From the NCBI RefSeq assembly GCF_947507565.1, contig NC_089177.1:3098648-3162647 (forward strand): DNA of 64,000 nucleotides, in the 5' to 3' direction. The notes below the pieces were generated by a model. The model had not been told where the DNA came from, ran no database searches, and was given only the letters and a program-made list of their open reading frames with translations. Both the position numbers and the translations under genes were made by a program. Of the stretch, positions 29,486-40,256 are shown in pieces. This stretch comes from Oscarella lobularis. Lineage: Eukaryota > Porifera > Homoscleromorpha > Homosclerophorida > Oscarellidae. Positions within the stretch are counted from its first letter, which is position 1, and each line of letters begins with the position of its first letter.

Positions 29486-30890
29486 ATGGCGGACGTAGTG
29501 AAGCGGACTCTCACGAAATTTCGTCGAAAGGACTTCCCAACGCTACTAGAGCGTTGGAACTTTGGTCGACGACTAGGCGACGTTGATTTATCGGGATCGA
29601 AAGCGTCGATTGTAAAGAGAATCGCGACTTTGTGCTTGGTTAGAACGAAAGCGGGTCTTCAGTTGAGCTGCGCGCCTATTTCTTTACTTCTAGAAGTATA
29701 ATATCGAGGAATACGAACTTGCGGAAGCCGAAATCATTCGTTCGTGCTTCGTTTCGAGCTCTTTTCGTCGGTAATAGATCGTTTTTAGATTATCAGCTGA
29801 CTGAAGGAAGACGATTGTGGAAGGCGTACGCTATTGAGTACTGGAAAAGTGAGATTTGTCGATCTAGGCTTTGAAATCACACACTGTCCTTTCCTCTAAG
29901 ATGAAGTCGATGACAGGAGTGAGAATGTTGTTCCGGAAAAATTGGAAGATCGTTTCGGAGATATTCTAGACCAATTTTATGAATCGGTATACGAATAGTG
30001 CCGTTAGTTTTTATTCTGAAGATTTCTTTTTTGCAGATGATTGTTAGTCTCATGTACAAGGATGCAATTTGGTTTCGTGTGCAAATCAACGAGACTCCTC
30101 TAACGCCTTTCTTCTTGGTCTTTTATCCCAACTCAACGTTGGTTTTATCAAGCCCAATCACAGCTTCGTATAAAGATATTGTACTGGAGGTGAAGACGGA
30201 TAGTTATTGGCCTACTCTTCATAATGAATGACCTTGTGTAGTCCTTTCTTCTAACGCTCAATGCGGAAAAGTTGAAACCTCTGGAGATATGTGCACGTGA
30301 TTCTCAGAGTATTGCTGAACTTGTTCTAAACAGCAAGAGTCAAGTGAGACAAATCTTTCTTTTCATCCACTTCTTTGCATTGGTATTTATAGGGTGGCTT
30401 CTCTGCTTTTCGCTACAACCAAGTCGATTCTAATCCGTTGGTGAAGGATTTCAAAGTTCGGCGAGGTTAATAGTTAACTCTTGCATACATATATATTGAA
30501 TTATTGATAATATAAAAATTCACTATTTAGAAATTGAAGAACGTCAAAAAGCCAAATCTAGCATAGACGAATACGTCAAGGAAACATTTGGCGAGCATCA
30601 AATGCCAAGACTTGAGCAAGTGCACTACAAGGCAAAGCTTATCAAACTTCTACTTTCCAATTTGATTTGCATCTTGGATGTAGGCTATGATTCCTATACG
30701 AAATAGTGTATCACCCACTGAAGCATCAGCAATGATTCAGATCCATGCCTCCTTTTCAGGGGGCACAGTGTTGGAAAGTATGAGGGAAATGGTCAAAGAC
30801 AAGACTATGGTAGCGCCCTTGCCGTCTTATCTTGCCAAGCTTCCATCAATGGGTCGAAATAAGTTTTCGTTAGATAAGAAAAATGCTTAA
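29486..30890 (+). CDS. CENPN: Centromere protein N
   Basis: CENP-N reads CENP-A nucleosomes and joins CENP-L in the constitutive centromere network. The N-terminal pyrin-like domain reads VVKRTLTKFRRKDFPTLLERW (human FIKRTILKIPMNELTTILKAW). Later exons give AIWFRVQINETPLTPFFLVFYP, LSSPITASYKDIV, and the C-terminal signature VKETFGEHQMPRLEQVHYKAKL (human TQETFGDYPQPQLEFAQYKLET). It ends with PLPSYLAKLPSMGRNKFSLDKK (human PLLTCIPNKRMNYFKIRDK). About eight small exons. The start is within a YY1-like AAAATGGCGG context. Divergent sequence overall but consistent along its length. Confidence 0.88.
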
Positions 30891-30969
30891 TTATTGAAAT
30901 CTTTAACGAATGAATTTATTGGTGTTGTCCCGTATAAATAAACAAGTCTTCGCGTTCGCGCACGGCATC

Positions 30970-33685
30970 ATGGCGGGCAGCGGTCTTGCGCGGACTCTGG
31001 GCGATCGACTTCACTCGTCGGCGTCGAAATCGAACGTTCTCGTCGTTGGAGCGGGCGGAATCGGATGCGAACTTCTAAAAAATCTCGTCATGAGCGGATT
31101 TCGCAGCATCGACGTGGTTTGCGCGCACGAAAGCACGCTAATCGCGCGCTCGTACGTCTCACCGTGCAGATCGATCTCGACACAATCGACGTGAGCAATT
31201 TGAATCGCCAATTCTTGTTCCAGAAGCGGCACGTCGGAAAATCGAAAGCGGAGGAAAGCGACGTGCCACGCCTACGCGTCCTATATTGAATAAATAGTCT
31301 GTGGGTGCAGGTTGCAAAGGAAAGCTGTCTCCGATTCAATCCCGACGTAGAAATCAAGGCTCGCCACGACAGCATTTTCAAGTTGGACACACGATTGATA
31401 AATTCTTCCTCGCGCATCTCTCTCCCGTCCTCACAGTCCTACTTACAACGTGGACTTTTTCAAATCGTTTAATCTCGTGATGAACGCTCTAGACAATCGA
31501 GGTTGTACAGGATTTGCTAATTCTGCGCAGTGTGTCATTCTTTCTCTAGCCGCTCGCAATCATGTCAATCGTCTGTGTCTAGCCGCTGACGTGCCTCTCA
31601 TTGAGAGTGGAACTGCCGGCTATCTAGGCCAAGTGACTGTCATTAAGAAAGTAGGATGCCATAGTGCTAAGACGTTTTTTTTTCGATGTCCAATGACTCG
31701 TGTCTTGTAAGGGAAAGACAGAATGTTATGAATGCCAGCCTAAACCTCATCAGAAAACGTTTCCGGGATGCACAATTAGGAATACGCCATCAGAGCCAAT
31801 ACACTGTATTGTGTGGGCAAAGCACCTATTCAAGTAAAAACTAAGGGGGGATAATCATTGCATGGATGCTTTAATTAAATATTCTAGTCAACTTTTTGGT
31901 GAACCTGATCCTGATATGGATGTCTCCCCAGATACGGAAACACCTGAAGCTGCTGGTAACGTTTAGTAGCTCTACTTTCTCTTTGACTTTGAAGCAAATC
32001 TACGTGTGTAAAGGTGACGCTGGGGCTGCTGCCCTTGCAAAGTCTACTATCGATAGAGTTTCAACTCGCTCCTGGGCTGAATTGACTCACTATGATGCCG
32101 TCAAGATATTCAATAAGGTCTCTCCCATCCTCCTTTCTGTTCGTCATCTATAGATAATATTACGTGGCCAGTTATTTTGCGACGACATCAAGTATTTGCT
32201 GTCTATGGAAAAATTGTGGGAGAAGAGAAAGGCTCCTGTACCGTTGTCATGGTCAATGGTACCTGAAGGCAAGGAATGAAATTTTCCACTTTGTCTTGTG
32301 AATCGCGTGTTTGCAGATACGCTTGAGAGTGGAGGGTCTAGCGATGTGCTTGAGGACCAAAAAATCTGGACAATTCAGCAGTGCTGTGATACCTTTAGTT
32401 CTTGGTAAGATAAGCTCTTAAGATGTATTGCGTTTCTACTCTCTATGCAGTTTAGAAAAATTAAAGGTAGCATGCAAGGATGGTGACTTAGTCTGGGACA
32501 AGGTGAGAAGGAGGGCAACGGTTCTGGGGGGAAACGAGCATAGTTAAATAATTAAAATCCGTCTCAGGATGATGATACGGCGTTAGATTTTGTTACGGCG
32601 GCGGCAAACGTTCGTGCTCAAATATTCAGCATTTCACGAAAGAGTCGTTTTGACGTCAAATGTAAGGACTTGACGAGACACGAGAGTCCCTAGGGAGAAG
32701 TTTGAGCTTATTTAATTTTTCCTTAGCGATGGCTGGGAACATTATTCCGGCTATTGCCACCACCAACGCCGTCATTGCGGGACTCATAGTCATGAACGCG
32801 CTCAAAGTACTTGATGACAAACTTGATGAATGTCAAACGGTTAGTCAATAGCATAAGTGGTTAGCACCTTTTTCATTTTTCCTGCTATAGACGTTTTTGA
32901 ATCATCAGCCTGTCGGAACTCGACTCCTTTCCGTTTGTAGACTCGAGAAGCCGAATCCAAAGTGTTACGTTTGTGCTTCCAAGCCTGAGGTGAATATTTC
33001 TCCAACGGGATTGCATTGCATTTTAGAATGTTCTTAGGTGACTGTGAAGCTTAACGTATTGACGTTCACCGTTAGTGCGTTGGAGACAAAACTGCTGAAA
33101 GGACGATTTGGCATGAGAGCTCCTGACGTCGAAATTAGCGACGGTAAGGGGACAATCTTAATCTCAAGCGAGCCAGGCGAGACAGAAGGTATTCAAAAGT
33201 TAATGTGATGCTTCGAAGATTTGGTGATATTATAGCTTAGGTAATAATTCAAAGACCTTGAGCTGCTTTGGAATTGCGTCAGGAACGCGACTTCAGGCAG
33301 ACGACTTTTTGCAGAATTACCAATTGGTAGTCACCGTCTATCACAGGTGCAGGGAATCCCGCCAATTTTTATATCTATTCCTAATTTTACTGAAGTGAGT
33401 GTCTTGCTGACGATGTCGACTTTGAGGTGGAGGGTGATCCAGCTGCTCCCAAACCGGAACCTGAACTCAAGATGGAAAAACCAGGAAGAGATTTACCAAA
33501 TGAAGATGGTGCGGTTTCTGACGGGGTGCAACGTTATCTAATTTTTTCGATGATTAACAGATGTTTGTCTGATTGAGGGCACAGAACGTCGTGTGGGACA
33601 GAAACGGAAGGCGAAGAAGGATGGTCTTCATGACAGCGAAGCTAAGAGGTCAAAGTTGCAGTCAAATGATGAAGAAATACTCTAA
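30970..33685 (+). CDS. UBA2: SUMO-activating enzyme subunit 2
   Basis: UBA2 with SAE1 adenylates SUMO and forms the E1 thioester. The ATP site has [22 protein letters not shown], then [28 protein letters not shown] and MNALDNRG...ARNHVNR. The catalytic cysteine lies in [17 protein letters not shown]. Also seen: [19 protein letters not shown], the second catalytic half ([27 protein letters not shown]), the ubiquitin-fold domain ([22 protein letters not shown]) and a Lys/Arg-rich tail with a nuclear-localisation-type KRKAKK, ending NDEEIL. About 17 exons. In one exon the track of conservation shifts frame over a short stretch near 31510, which an intron (GT after 31500) resolves. Confidence 0.93.
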
Positions 33686-33798
33686 AAACAGAGCAATTAT
33701 TGAGTTTATTAACCAGCGAACTAGGAAGTTTTGCAATAGTATGCTAATGACGTGTTTCCACCACACATTTGTTGACACAAGTGTGCGCTAACTTTAAG

Positions 33799-35215
33799 AT
33801 GGCGGCTAAATTAGTGTTTCAGAGCCGATCCTTTCGGTCAGATAGCAAGGATTCGTGCATTAGAAAACACTACTTCAATCGCAGCGTACGAAAATCGCAA
33901 GTCAAGTCGACTCAGAGGATATCGCTAAACGTCCTGTTTCGCTAGTGCGAAGTCTTCTTGCCCAAATTGGCTACACTTCCAACCGAAATTACCGTCGAAG
34001 CTCCAGACAACGATGTGTATTACGAAGCGAACGCACCCCTATCTTTTTTCTCGAACGAATCGTTCGTGGAAAGCACGATAAAGCGAGGTCAGCATCGAGT
34101 GGAAAACTTCTCTTATGTGTGATCCTGTCTTAGGCCAGCTGCACGGAATATCACAGAATTCTCATATAGATACAGGCAACGTCTTCTGCTTAGTTCCAAC
34201 AGGTATCGTGCATTCAGGGTAGACTGTCATCTAAACGTCTTTCGTGCAGGCAAATTGATTCTATCTGTAAGAAGCGATTTATATCACGAGCTAGGGCTAG
34301 TGGGGAAAAAGTCGCTATACCAGAAAGGACGATTTGGTTTGTTCATTCCTTTCGTTTCGTCGCTAATATATTGGTTGAGTGTAGTTATCCAAATTGATTT
34401 ACTTGATTCATCTTTTCGCTCGGGTACAAAGTACTATAAGAGAGTGAATTGGTGTTTGTCAGAAAAACTTAATTTGAAAGCAAAATTTCTGTTATCGTGG
34501 CAACAGAAAGGTGTGGTGTCTTTTACACGTGATGTACACGTCTAACTTTTACTGTTTTAGGAAGCGATGTAGGTACCGAAATCGTTCCAGCACTGACTGA
34601 CATTTCTCATCAAGAAAAAAGACCATTGAAAAGCATGCACACGTTTACAAATCTTTGCTTGCCAAAAATCAGCCAATCATCTCCTGGTCTTTTGTGTCCA
34701 TCTGGAGAGTACTGTACAGCTAGAGAATTCCTTGATTGGCTCGGCACAGTGGCATGTCGAATTGGCAGGTAAGAGTTGCAAAGTTTAAATTTTGAATAAA
34801 CGTTACAGTTTTCCTTAAAGTCAGTCAACTCTAAATGAACGAGACAGCTTTGTTTCCACGTTTTGCTGTCCGGAACCGTCTCAAGTTGTCGACGTTGCCT
34901 GCTCAGTGCGATGGACAGGACTTATTGTACCTAGTCGAATTCAGCGTATTCTTGATGCCGTCCGGTAGGTGCCGTAACAATCGAGCATTCCTTTTGAATT
35001 CTAAGACGTTTTGCAACCTTAGAAACGTTGTAAAGAGGGAGTCTTTGCCCTGGGCAACGGTCACTGTATGGGGATTTGCAGACTCTCCTGTTGGATGGAA
35101 TTTAAGGGAACACGGCTATCACTTGCACGGAGACAACAATTACACCTTCGTTGTCTTCCCGGACGATACCTATTGGTTGCTAACAACATTAGGTACTCAT
35201 GATATGACGTTTTAA
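33799..35215 (+). CDS. RPP40: Ribonuclease P protein subunit p40
   Basis: RPP40 is a protein subunit of nuclear RNase P/MRP, which matures tRNA 5' ends and rRNA. Exon 1 begins MAAKLVFQSRSFR; later exons give TEITVEAPDNDVYYE, TGKLILSVRSDLYHELGL (human NGKLILSLDKDTYEETGL), YYKRVNWCLSEK (human KYERISWSFKEK), REFLDWLGTVACRIG (human LELFDWLGAVFSNVD) and the C-terminal LPWATVTVWGFADSPVGW...YTFVVFPDDTYWLLTTLG (human APWVTLSVQGFADSPVSW). The start overlaps a perfect AAGATGGCGGC YY1-type box. About eight exons with 50-bp introns. Confidence 0.9.
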
Positions 35216-35399
35216 TTCATCAAGCTTTACGCTTGTTATCATGTCTCTGACTATGGTCTCAGCAAATGCACAGACGAGTAGACAGACCGGACAGACCACA
35301 CTCTATAAAAAGAAAATATTTATCTATAGCGTTTGTCCACGTGACCGTCAGTTCATCTAAACTGTATCTATGGTCTAAAAAGCCCCTTTCTTTCTAAGA

Positions 35400-36410
35400 A
35401 TGCCCGTCCTCGTTTGGCATGCCGTATCTTCAGCTGGTCCCGCTCGATGCCATCAAGCGGCCTGTCTGATAGACGACACGCTTTACGTTCACGGAGGTCT
35501 TCCTTCTTCGCTGAGCAGCGCACGCCCGTCCAACAGCCTCCACTCGTACAAATTCGCTCTCGACGAGTGGACAGACCTGACGTCGTCACGCTCGCCCTTT
35601 CTCAGCCACCACACGGCCGTCCCATACAAGAAAACTCACGTGCTCCTGATAGGCGGATGGAACGGAAAACGTCGCACGTCGAACGTACACACATACGACA
35701 CGGTAGAAAAATCGTGGCACGAAACGAAACGACTCGAAGACTTTCCCCCCGGCGCCGGACTCAGCTCGCACACGTCGACTCGTCTCGCCGCCGACGACGC
35801 GATTCTCGTGACGGGTCGCGAAGGCGGTCTGCGCACGCAACGACGATCGGGCGGCGCCTTCGTCGTGTCGGAGAGACGACGTAAATTTTTCTACGACGAT
35901 CATTCGACGTCGAGCACGGCGTCGCGATCGGGTCACACGGCGACGCCGGTCGGTCGAGATCGCGTTGTTCTGTACGGCGGTCGAGCCGATAATCCGATCG
36001 AGTATTGGACTCGAGTTTTTGTCGCCGCCGAGTACGATGTAGTCGACGTTTCGAGATTTTTTGAATTTTTTGGGAAATTGCGTAAGGATCCGGGATGTCG
36101 TAAGTATCACGTTGCCGTTCCCGGGTCGTCGCCTGAAGGAATTTTTGTGCACGGTGGCGAGACGTTTGACGGTCGAGTCAAAGGTGCGACGTCTGATTTG
36201 ATTTATATTGATTTTAGTGACAGTGGGATAACGTGGTATACTGTCAACGTCAATGAGGCAGTGAGAAGAGCCGGTCACGTAGGTTTTGTACGCAAGGGAG
36301 CATTTTATATATTTGGTGGATATGACGGAAGTGGTAAATCTTGTAGTGATCTCCTCCAACTCGATTGCAAACGAGATAAAATCAACGGAACACCACAATC
36401 CAACACATAA
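35400..36410 (+). CDS. KLHDC9: Kelch domain-containing protein 9
   Basis: A 336-residue intronless kelch-repeat protein. Repeats show the usual HxAxxxxxxLYVxGG and GG...W patterns: CHQAACLIDDTLYVHGGLP, KTHVLLIGGWNGKRRTSNVH, RSGHTATPVGRDRVVLYGG, RAGHVGFVRKGAFYIFGGYD. The segment PPGAGLSSHTSTR...VTGREGGLRTQRRSGG is the clearest KLHDC9 signature (human PAGLSSHTCTRISDRELQVAGREGGIHTQRR). A CACGTG box lies at 35338-35343 upstream. The molecular role is poorly known; the human protein is reported as a cyclin A1 partner. Convergent with the fusion gene, 129 bp away. Confidence 0.88.
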   Translation: MPVLVWHAVSSAGPARCHQAACLIDDTLYVHGGLPSSLSSARPSNSLHSYKFALDEWTDLTSSRSPFLSHHTAVPYKKTHVLLIGGWNGKRRTSNVHTYDTVEKSWHETKRLEDFPPGAGLSSHTSTRLAADDAILVTGREGGLRTQRRSGGAFVVSERRRKFFYDDHSTSSTASRSGHTATPVGRDRVVLYGGRADNPIEYWTRVFVAAEYDVVDVSRFFEFFGKLRKDPGCRKYHVAVPGSSPEGIFVHGGETFDGRVKGATSDLIYIDFSDSGITWYTVNVNEAVRRAGHVGFVRKGAFYIFGGYDGSGKSCSDLLQLDCKRDKINGTPQSNT

Positions 36411-36539
36411 GAAGAAGAAGACAATGACGACGACGCTGACAAAAACATCTTTTACTTGCTTCTCATAAGTAATTATCTTAAGCTAATCATTAAGTTTATG
36501 ACATCAAACATAGGTTCTCTCTTTCTCTCTCTCTCTCTA

Positions 36540-38999
36540 TTAGACGTGTGAGTAGGCGAAGTAGCATCCTGGTCCATATGGACAGCTTCTCCCATTCGCC
36601 CAGTACCGACATCGCGGCTGCTGCGGCGGCGTCCGAGCGTCGCCGTCCGTGCTGCCACTGTGATCCCTCTTCGAAGAACCCGACGCGACGCCGCGATTCG
36701 CCGCCGTGTGGGAATCGCTGAAGTGGCAGCGCTGACCGTACCAGCACCGCCCCAACTGAGTCCAATTACGACAAACGCGACCCTCTTTCCTCGTACCTAG
36801 AGAGAAAACTCAGTCGACTAACCGGACGCTCTTTTTTTTTCTACCTGCCACGGTGACGACACTACTTCCCGTTCCGTCTTCGGCCCACTTGAACATGTTG
36901 CACGGATCATCGATTACGGAGCAGCAATAGTAGGGCCGACCAATTCGTTCTCTCTTCAGCGAGTAACGAATCGTTCCGATTGCGTCGTGAGCGGCGCACA
37001 CCGGCGCCCCGCTCGACTGCGATCGACTCGTCGACGTCGTCCACTCAAAGAAATTGCACTCGTTTCCAACGTCGAAATAGGGACAACCAAAGAAAAACGC
37101 GCCGGCACGATCGCCCGTCGCTACGCGACAGCGCACCGTTGCAACGCGGTGATTGCAAGACGGCGGCGACAAAACATATCGATTGGGACCAAGCTCCGCA
37201 GTGACGAGACTGAGAAACATGCTGAAGGAATCGACGGCCATAGCAACGGCGCCAGCGCGAGAAAGACGCAAGCGAAGAACGTCGATGTCGACGCGACGCG
37301 ATCTGACGACGTCTACAGCGACGGCGAGCTCGAGCATGTGAAGTAGAATGGCGAGACGAAAGTCGTCGTAGAAGGCGGCTTCGGTGTGGTAGTCCGTTCG
37401 AGCGACACAACGATTTAATTGGGTCCAATAGAAATGAATGAGATGACGATATGAAGACGACGGGGCGTCGGCCGAATCGACGACGGAAGTCGAGGCGAGA
37501 AGAGTGGCGACGTCGCGCACGGCGACGCCTGGATGAACCTGTTGCCAGTCGACGATTGTCGCCGTAGAAACGCAATCGTTATCGTTGTCGTCGTCGTGGA
37601 GAGGAAAATAGACGTGGTTTGGATGAAGATCGCCGTGGATCAGCGTGAGAGGACGCGAGGCGAGTCGGAAATAGATGAAGCGAAGGTTAGAGATGAGATT
37701 ATCGATTGACAGTGACAGTGGCACGAGCCTGGACAGAGCTTCGATCGTTGACGGCGCTCTGAGAAGATCGGTGAAAATGTGAAGTGGCCACCTGGCGACG
37801 TGCTTCATTGAACACGGCGTCGAATCGACGAAATAGTCGGCGAGCGACGGCGAATTCCACCAGGAAGCGTGGAGTAGAGCAACAGAACCGAGCGCCTGGT
37901 AAGACTCCTCTCTAACGTTGGATGAACTATTAGAATCAAAATATGCTACGTTGTTTTTTCAGCCTTACTGCGTGAGTCCCAAGTCAGCGTCTCCAGGTTT
38001 CCAAGTAGGACTTAGATCATCAAGAACGAGAATCGATTGATGCTGATCGGCGTCGCAGCGCGCATAGTAGCAACGAGGGGCGATCGATTGAGGAGAATTG
38101 GGCAACAGGGTCGAATAGAAGAAGATTTCCCTCTCGTGGCACCCGCTCGCCCACACCGATTCGACGGATTCGCGATTCTCCACGTCGGCGGCACACTCCG
38201 ACGTCAAACCCATTTTAATAAACACTCGAACCGATTGACTAGGATTGACCTCCTCGATGCAGGCAGAACACGCGCGACACGTTTTGCCTTGCGACGACGC
38301 GAAAACGAGTTCTTCAACCGAAGACAGTTCAACGGCATTAGGAAATAATTGACGTTGAATCCACTCGAGAGTCACGTCCGACGGTTGCAAGGGAAAGCCA
38401 TTGTCCTCCGACACGCCGTCATCGTCGTCGATAAATTCGATGTGGGCTCCATTGCGACCGATTCCCTCGACCTGAAATTTAACGCGCTCTCCATTGACCA
38501 ATCGTATTACGTGCTCGTCGGAATGACTGTCGTAACCGGTCACGTGACCACGAAGAAAATGCCGACGCTGAAGTGGCATCGGCGGCAAATTTGCCGCCGC
38601 CGATTGAACGGGAAGCGCGACGCGCACCGTCATTCCCACGCGATCGAATCCTTTGGAAACGAGACGCAAATCGTTCGCCGGAAAACCGCAATAGGCGAGC
38701 AGAAGGGCGACGATTTCGTGCGGCAGACGGCTCAAGCGACTATTCGCGTCTTTTCCCAGTTCGAAAACCGTCGCCAATTTACGCCGATTCTCTCGCGTCG
38801 TCCGAATTTCGACTGCCTTTCGGCGACGATCGATGCGCGCGCGATGTCGTTGGCGATCGCGGCTCCACATCAAGTCGTCGTACTCGTCGTCGTCGTCTTC
38901 GTCGTCGTCGTCGGCGTAGCTGCCGTATTCGGTGCTCGTGTCGTCGTTGTCATCGTAGTTCCAGTCAAATACTTCGAACATGTAGTAGGCCCAAACCAT
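36540..38999 (-). CDS. Novel fusion: F-box-like + CHK/APH-type kinase + two GRF + two CCCH zinc fingers
   Basis: Three exons join in frame: the first ends GLTQ (donor gtaagg, 55-bp intron), the second ends VVTVAG (donor gtagaa). The resulting protein is about 784 residues. Order: acidic N-terminus (15-42); F-box-like helix pair (about 88-125, LSRLPHEIVALLLAYCGF); a small beta-rich linker (145-190); a CHK/aminoglycoside-phosphotransferase-type kinase (about 225-560) with Lys262, Glu291, hinge LVLDDLS (324-330), catalytic loop HGDLHPNH (436-443) and metal motif IVDWQ (463-467); two GRF-type fingers (C596/H598/C620/C629 and C649/H652/C673-674/C681, each ending FxW); and two CCCH fingers at 708-729 and 762-783. 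All kinase residues are present, so activity is likely. Substrate and pathway are unknown. I know of no family with this architecture. ATG at 38999 or 38981. Confidence 0.8.
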
Positions 39000-39226
39000 T
39001 TCGAATGCGCTTTTGCCAAAGATGCGGCGCTAACGCGCGAGGGGGTAGCTAGCTTGTTTTTTGGAGAGGCTGACGTCAAAATACACGATTCTGATGCTGG
39101 ATTGCTCAGACTACACTGTAGAACGACGAAAGGCACAGACAACGGAGAAACGTCAAACGACAAAACGGAACAATAGCATGCAGGCTTTGAGCGGTTCGAA
39201 ATCGTATTTTGCCAGACGACCCGACT

Positions 39227-39900
39227 TCACCCGTACTTGTTCACCACTGGTGGCTGGCACTGAGCAACTGGGGGACATGGACTACGAACGCACTGCACCG
39301 GCACGAGCACGCACACTTGCCCATAGGGGCAGGTGACTTTTTCACACGAATCTTTGCAGAAAGCTTCACCGGTGGGCTCATACACACTGCACACCTGCGT
39401 TTCTCCGCATTCCTTCAAAGCGCAAGCACCTATTAGACAGAATCATTTTCTTCTGACAATTAATTAATTGAATACGAGGAAAGGTGTACTTATTTGACAA
39501 CACTGTCCTGAATATCCCGGTGGGCATTGGCATCGAGGCGGTGGTATTTCGCCGCACGTTGGAGGATGGGGTATATAAGACAAACGGGCAACAGCACGTT
39601 TTCCTTTCTAAATATATATATGCAATTAGGCTAAAGGCACTCTACGGCTTGGCGGTTTGGACGTACGAGGGGAATTCGTGTGCCTCCGTTTTGGCACTCA
39701 AAAGGGCAGCATGTCGTCGTGAAGTGTCCCGAGACTGTCGCAGTGCAGTCGGCGGAATCGGACGGCGTTGCCGTCAGGCAACTCTGCCGTCCGCACGTAC
39801 ACTTTGTGCAAACTTTTAGTTCGTCGCACTTGTCCACGTCGGATTTGACGAGCAGAACGGTTGATTGGGCCACGAGTAAAAGGAAGAAGACAAATTGCAT
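39227..39900 (-). CDS. Small secreted cysteine-rich protein (EGF-like and Kazal/follistatin-like segments)
   Basis: The signal peptide (MQFVFFLLLVAQSTVLLVKS) is followed by a dense cysteine pattern. Three exons join in frame. Exon 1 has CDELKVCTKCTCGRQSC...TTCCPFECQNGG. Exon 2 has CGEIPPPRCQCPPGYSGQCCQ, EGF-like. Exon 3 has CALKECGETQVCSVYEP...CEKVTCPYGQVCVLVPVQC...CPPVAQC, resembling follistatin/Kazal N-lobes. About 175 residues with no membrane anchor, so it is likely extracellular. No named family is recognised. Divergent from ANAPC4. Confidence 0.7.
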
Positions 39901-40256
39901 TCTGGAACCTCCGAAGGGACAGATAGTTTGTGGCCCGTGACCCCTGCTGACGACGTACTTATACTCGTAGGCAGGCGTTTTTAGGTGTGGTGATTTAGTA
40001 GCGTATTTTAGGTAGGTGTGTCAGTCAGTTGGGCAGTTTGAGCATGACAACGAGCAGCATCAGTGAGAACGTCAGGACTTGATGCTATGGAGACGTTTTA
40101 TTACAATTGGCAGCTGGTTACGATTTGTAGAAAACACCAAAGTTATGTACCTATATATAGATTTTCAGCGAAAATTTGTGTCACCACGTGCGACACCACG
40201 TGCAAAGAGGCGGGACACTTAGCGAAAGTTAGAGGCAACAAAAAAGGAGTCAAAAA
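39901..40256. promoter_or_regulatory. Divergent promoter region with paired CACGTG boxes
   Basis: These 356 bp separate the secreted-protein start from the ANAPC4 start. Two CACGTG hexamers at 40185-40190 and 40197-40202 lie 55-70 bp before the ANAPC4 ATG. No gene or repeat is seen otherwise. Confidence 0.45.

Noticed and set aside
38349-39176. 275-codon plus-strand open frame opposite the fusion gene
   Set aside because: It is the mirror of a strongly supported coding exon and shows no family similarity. Codon bias toward CG-rich triplets in this genome opens long antisense frames.
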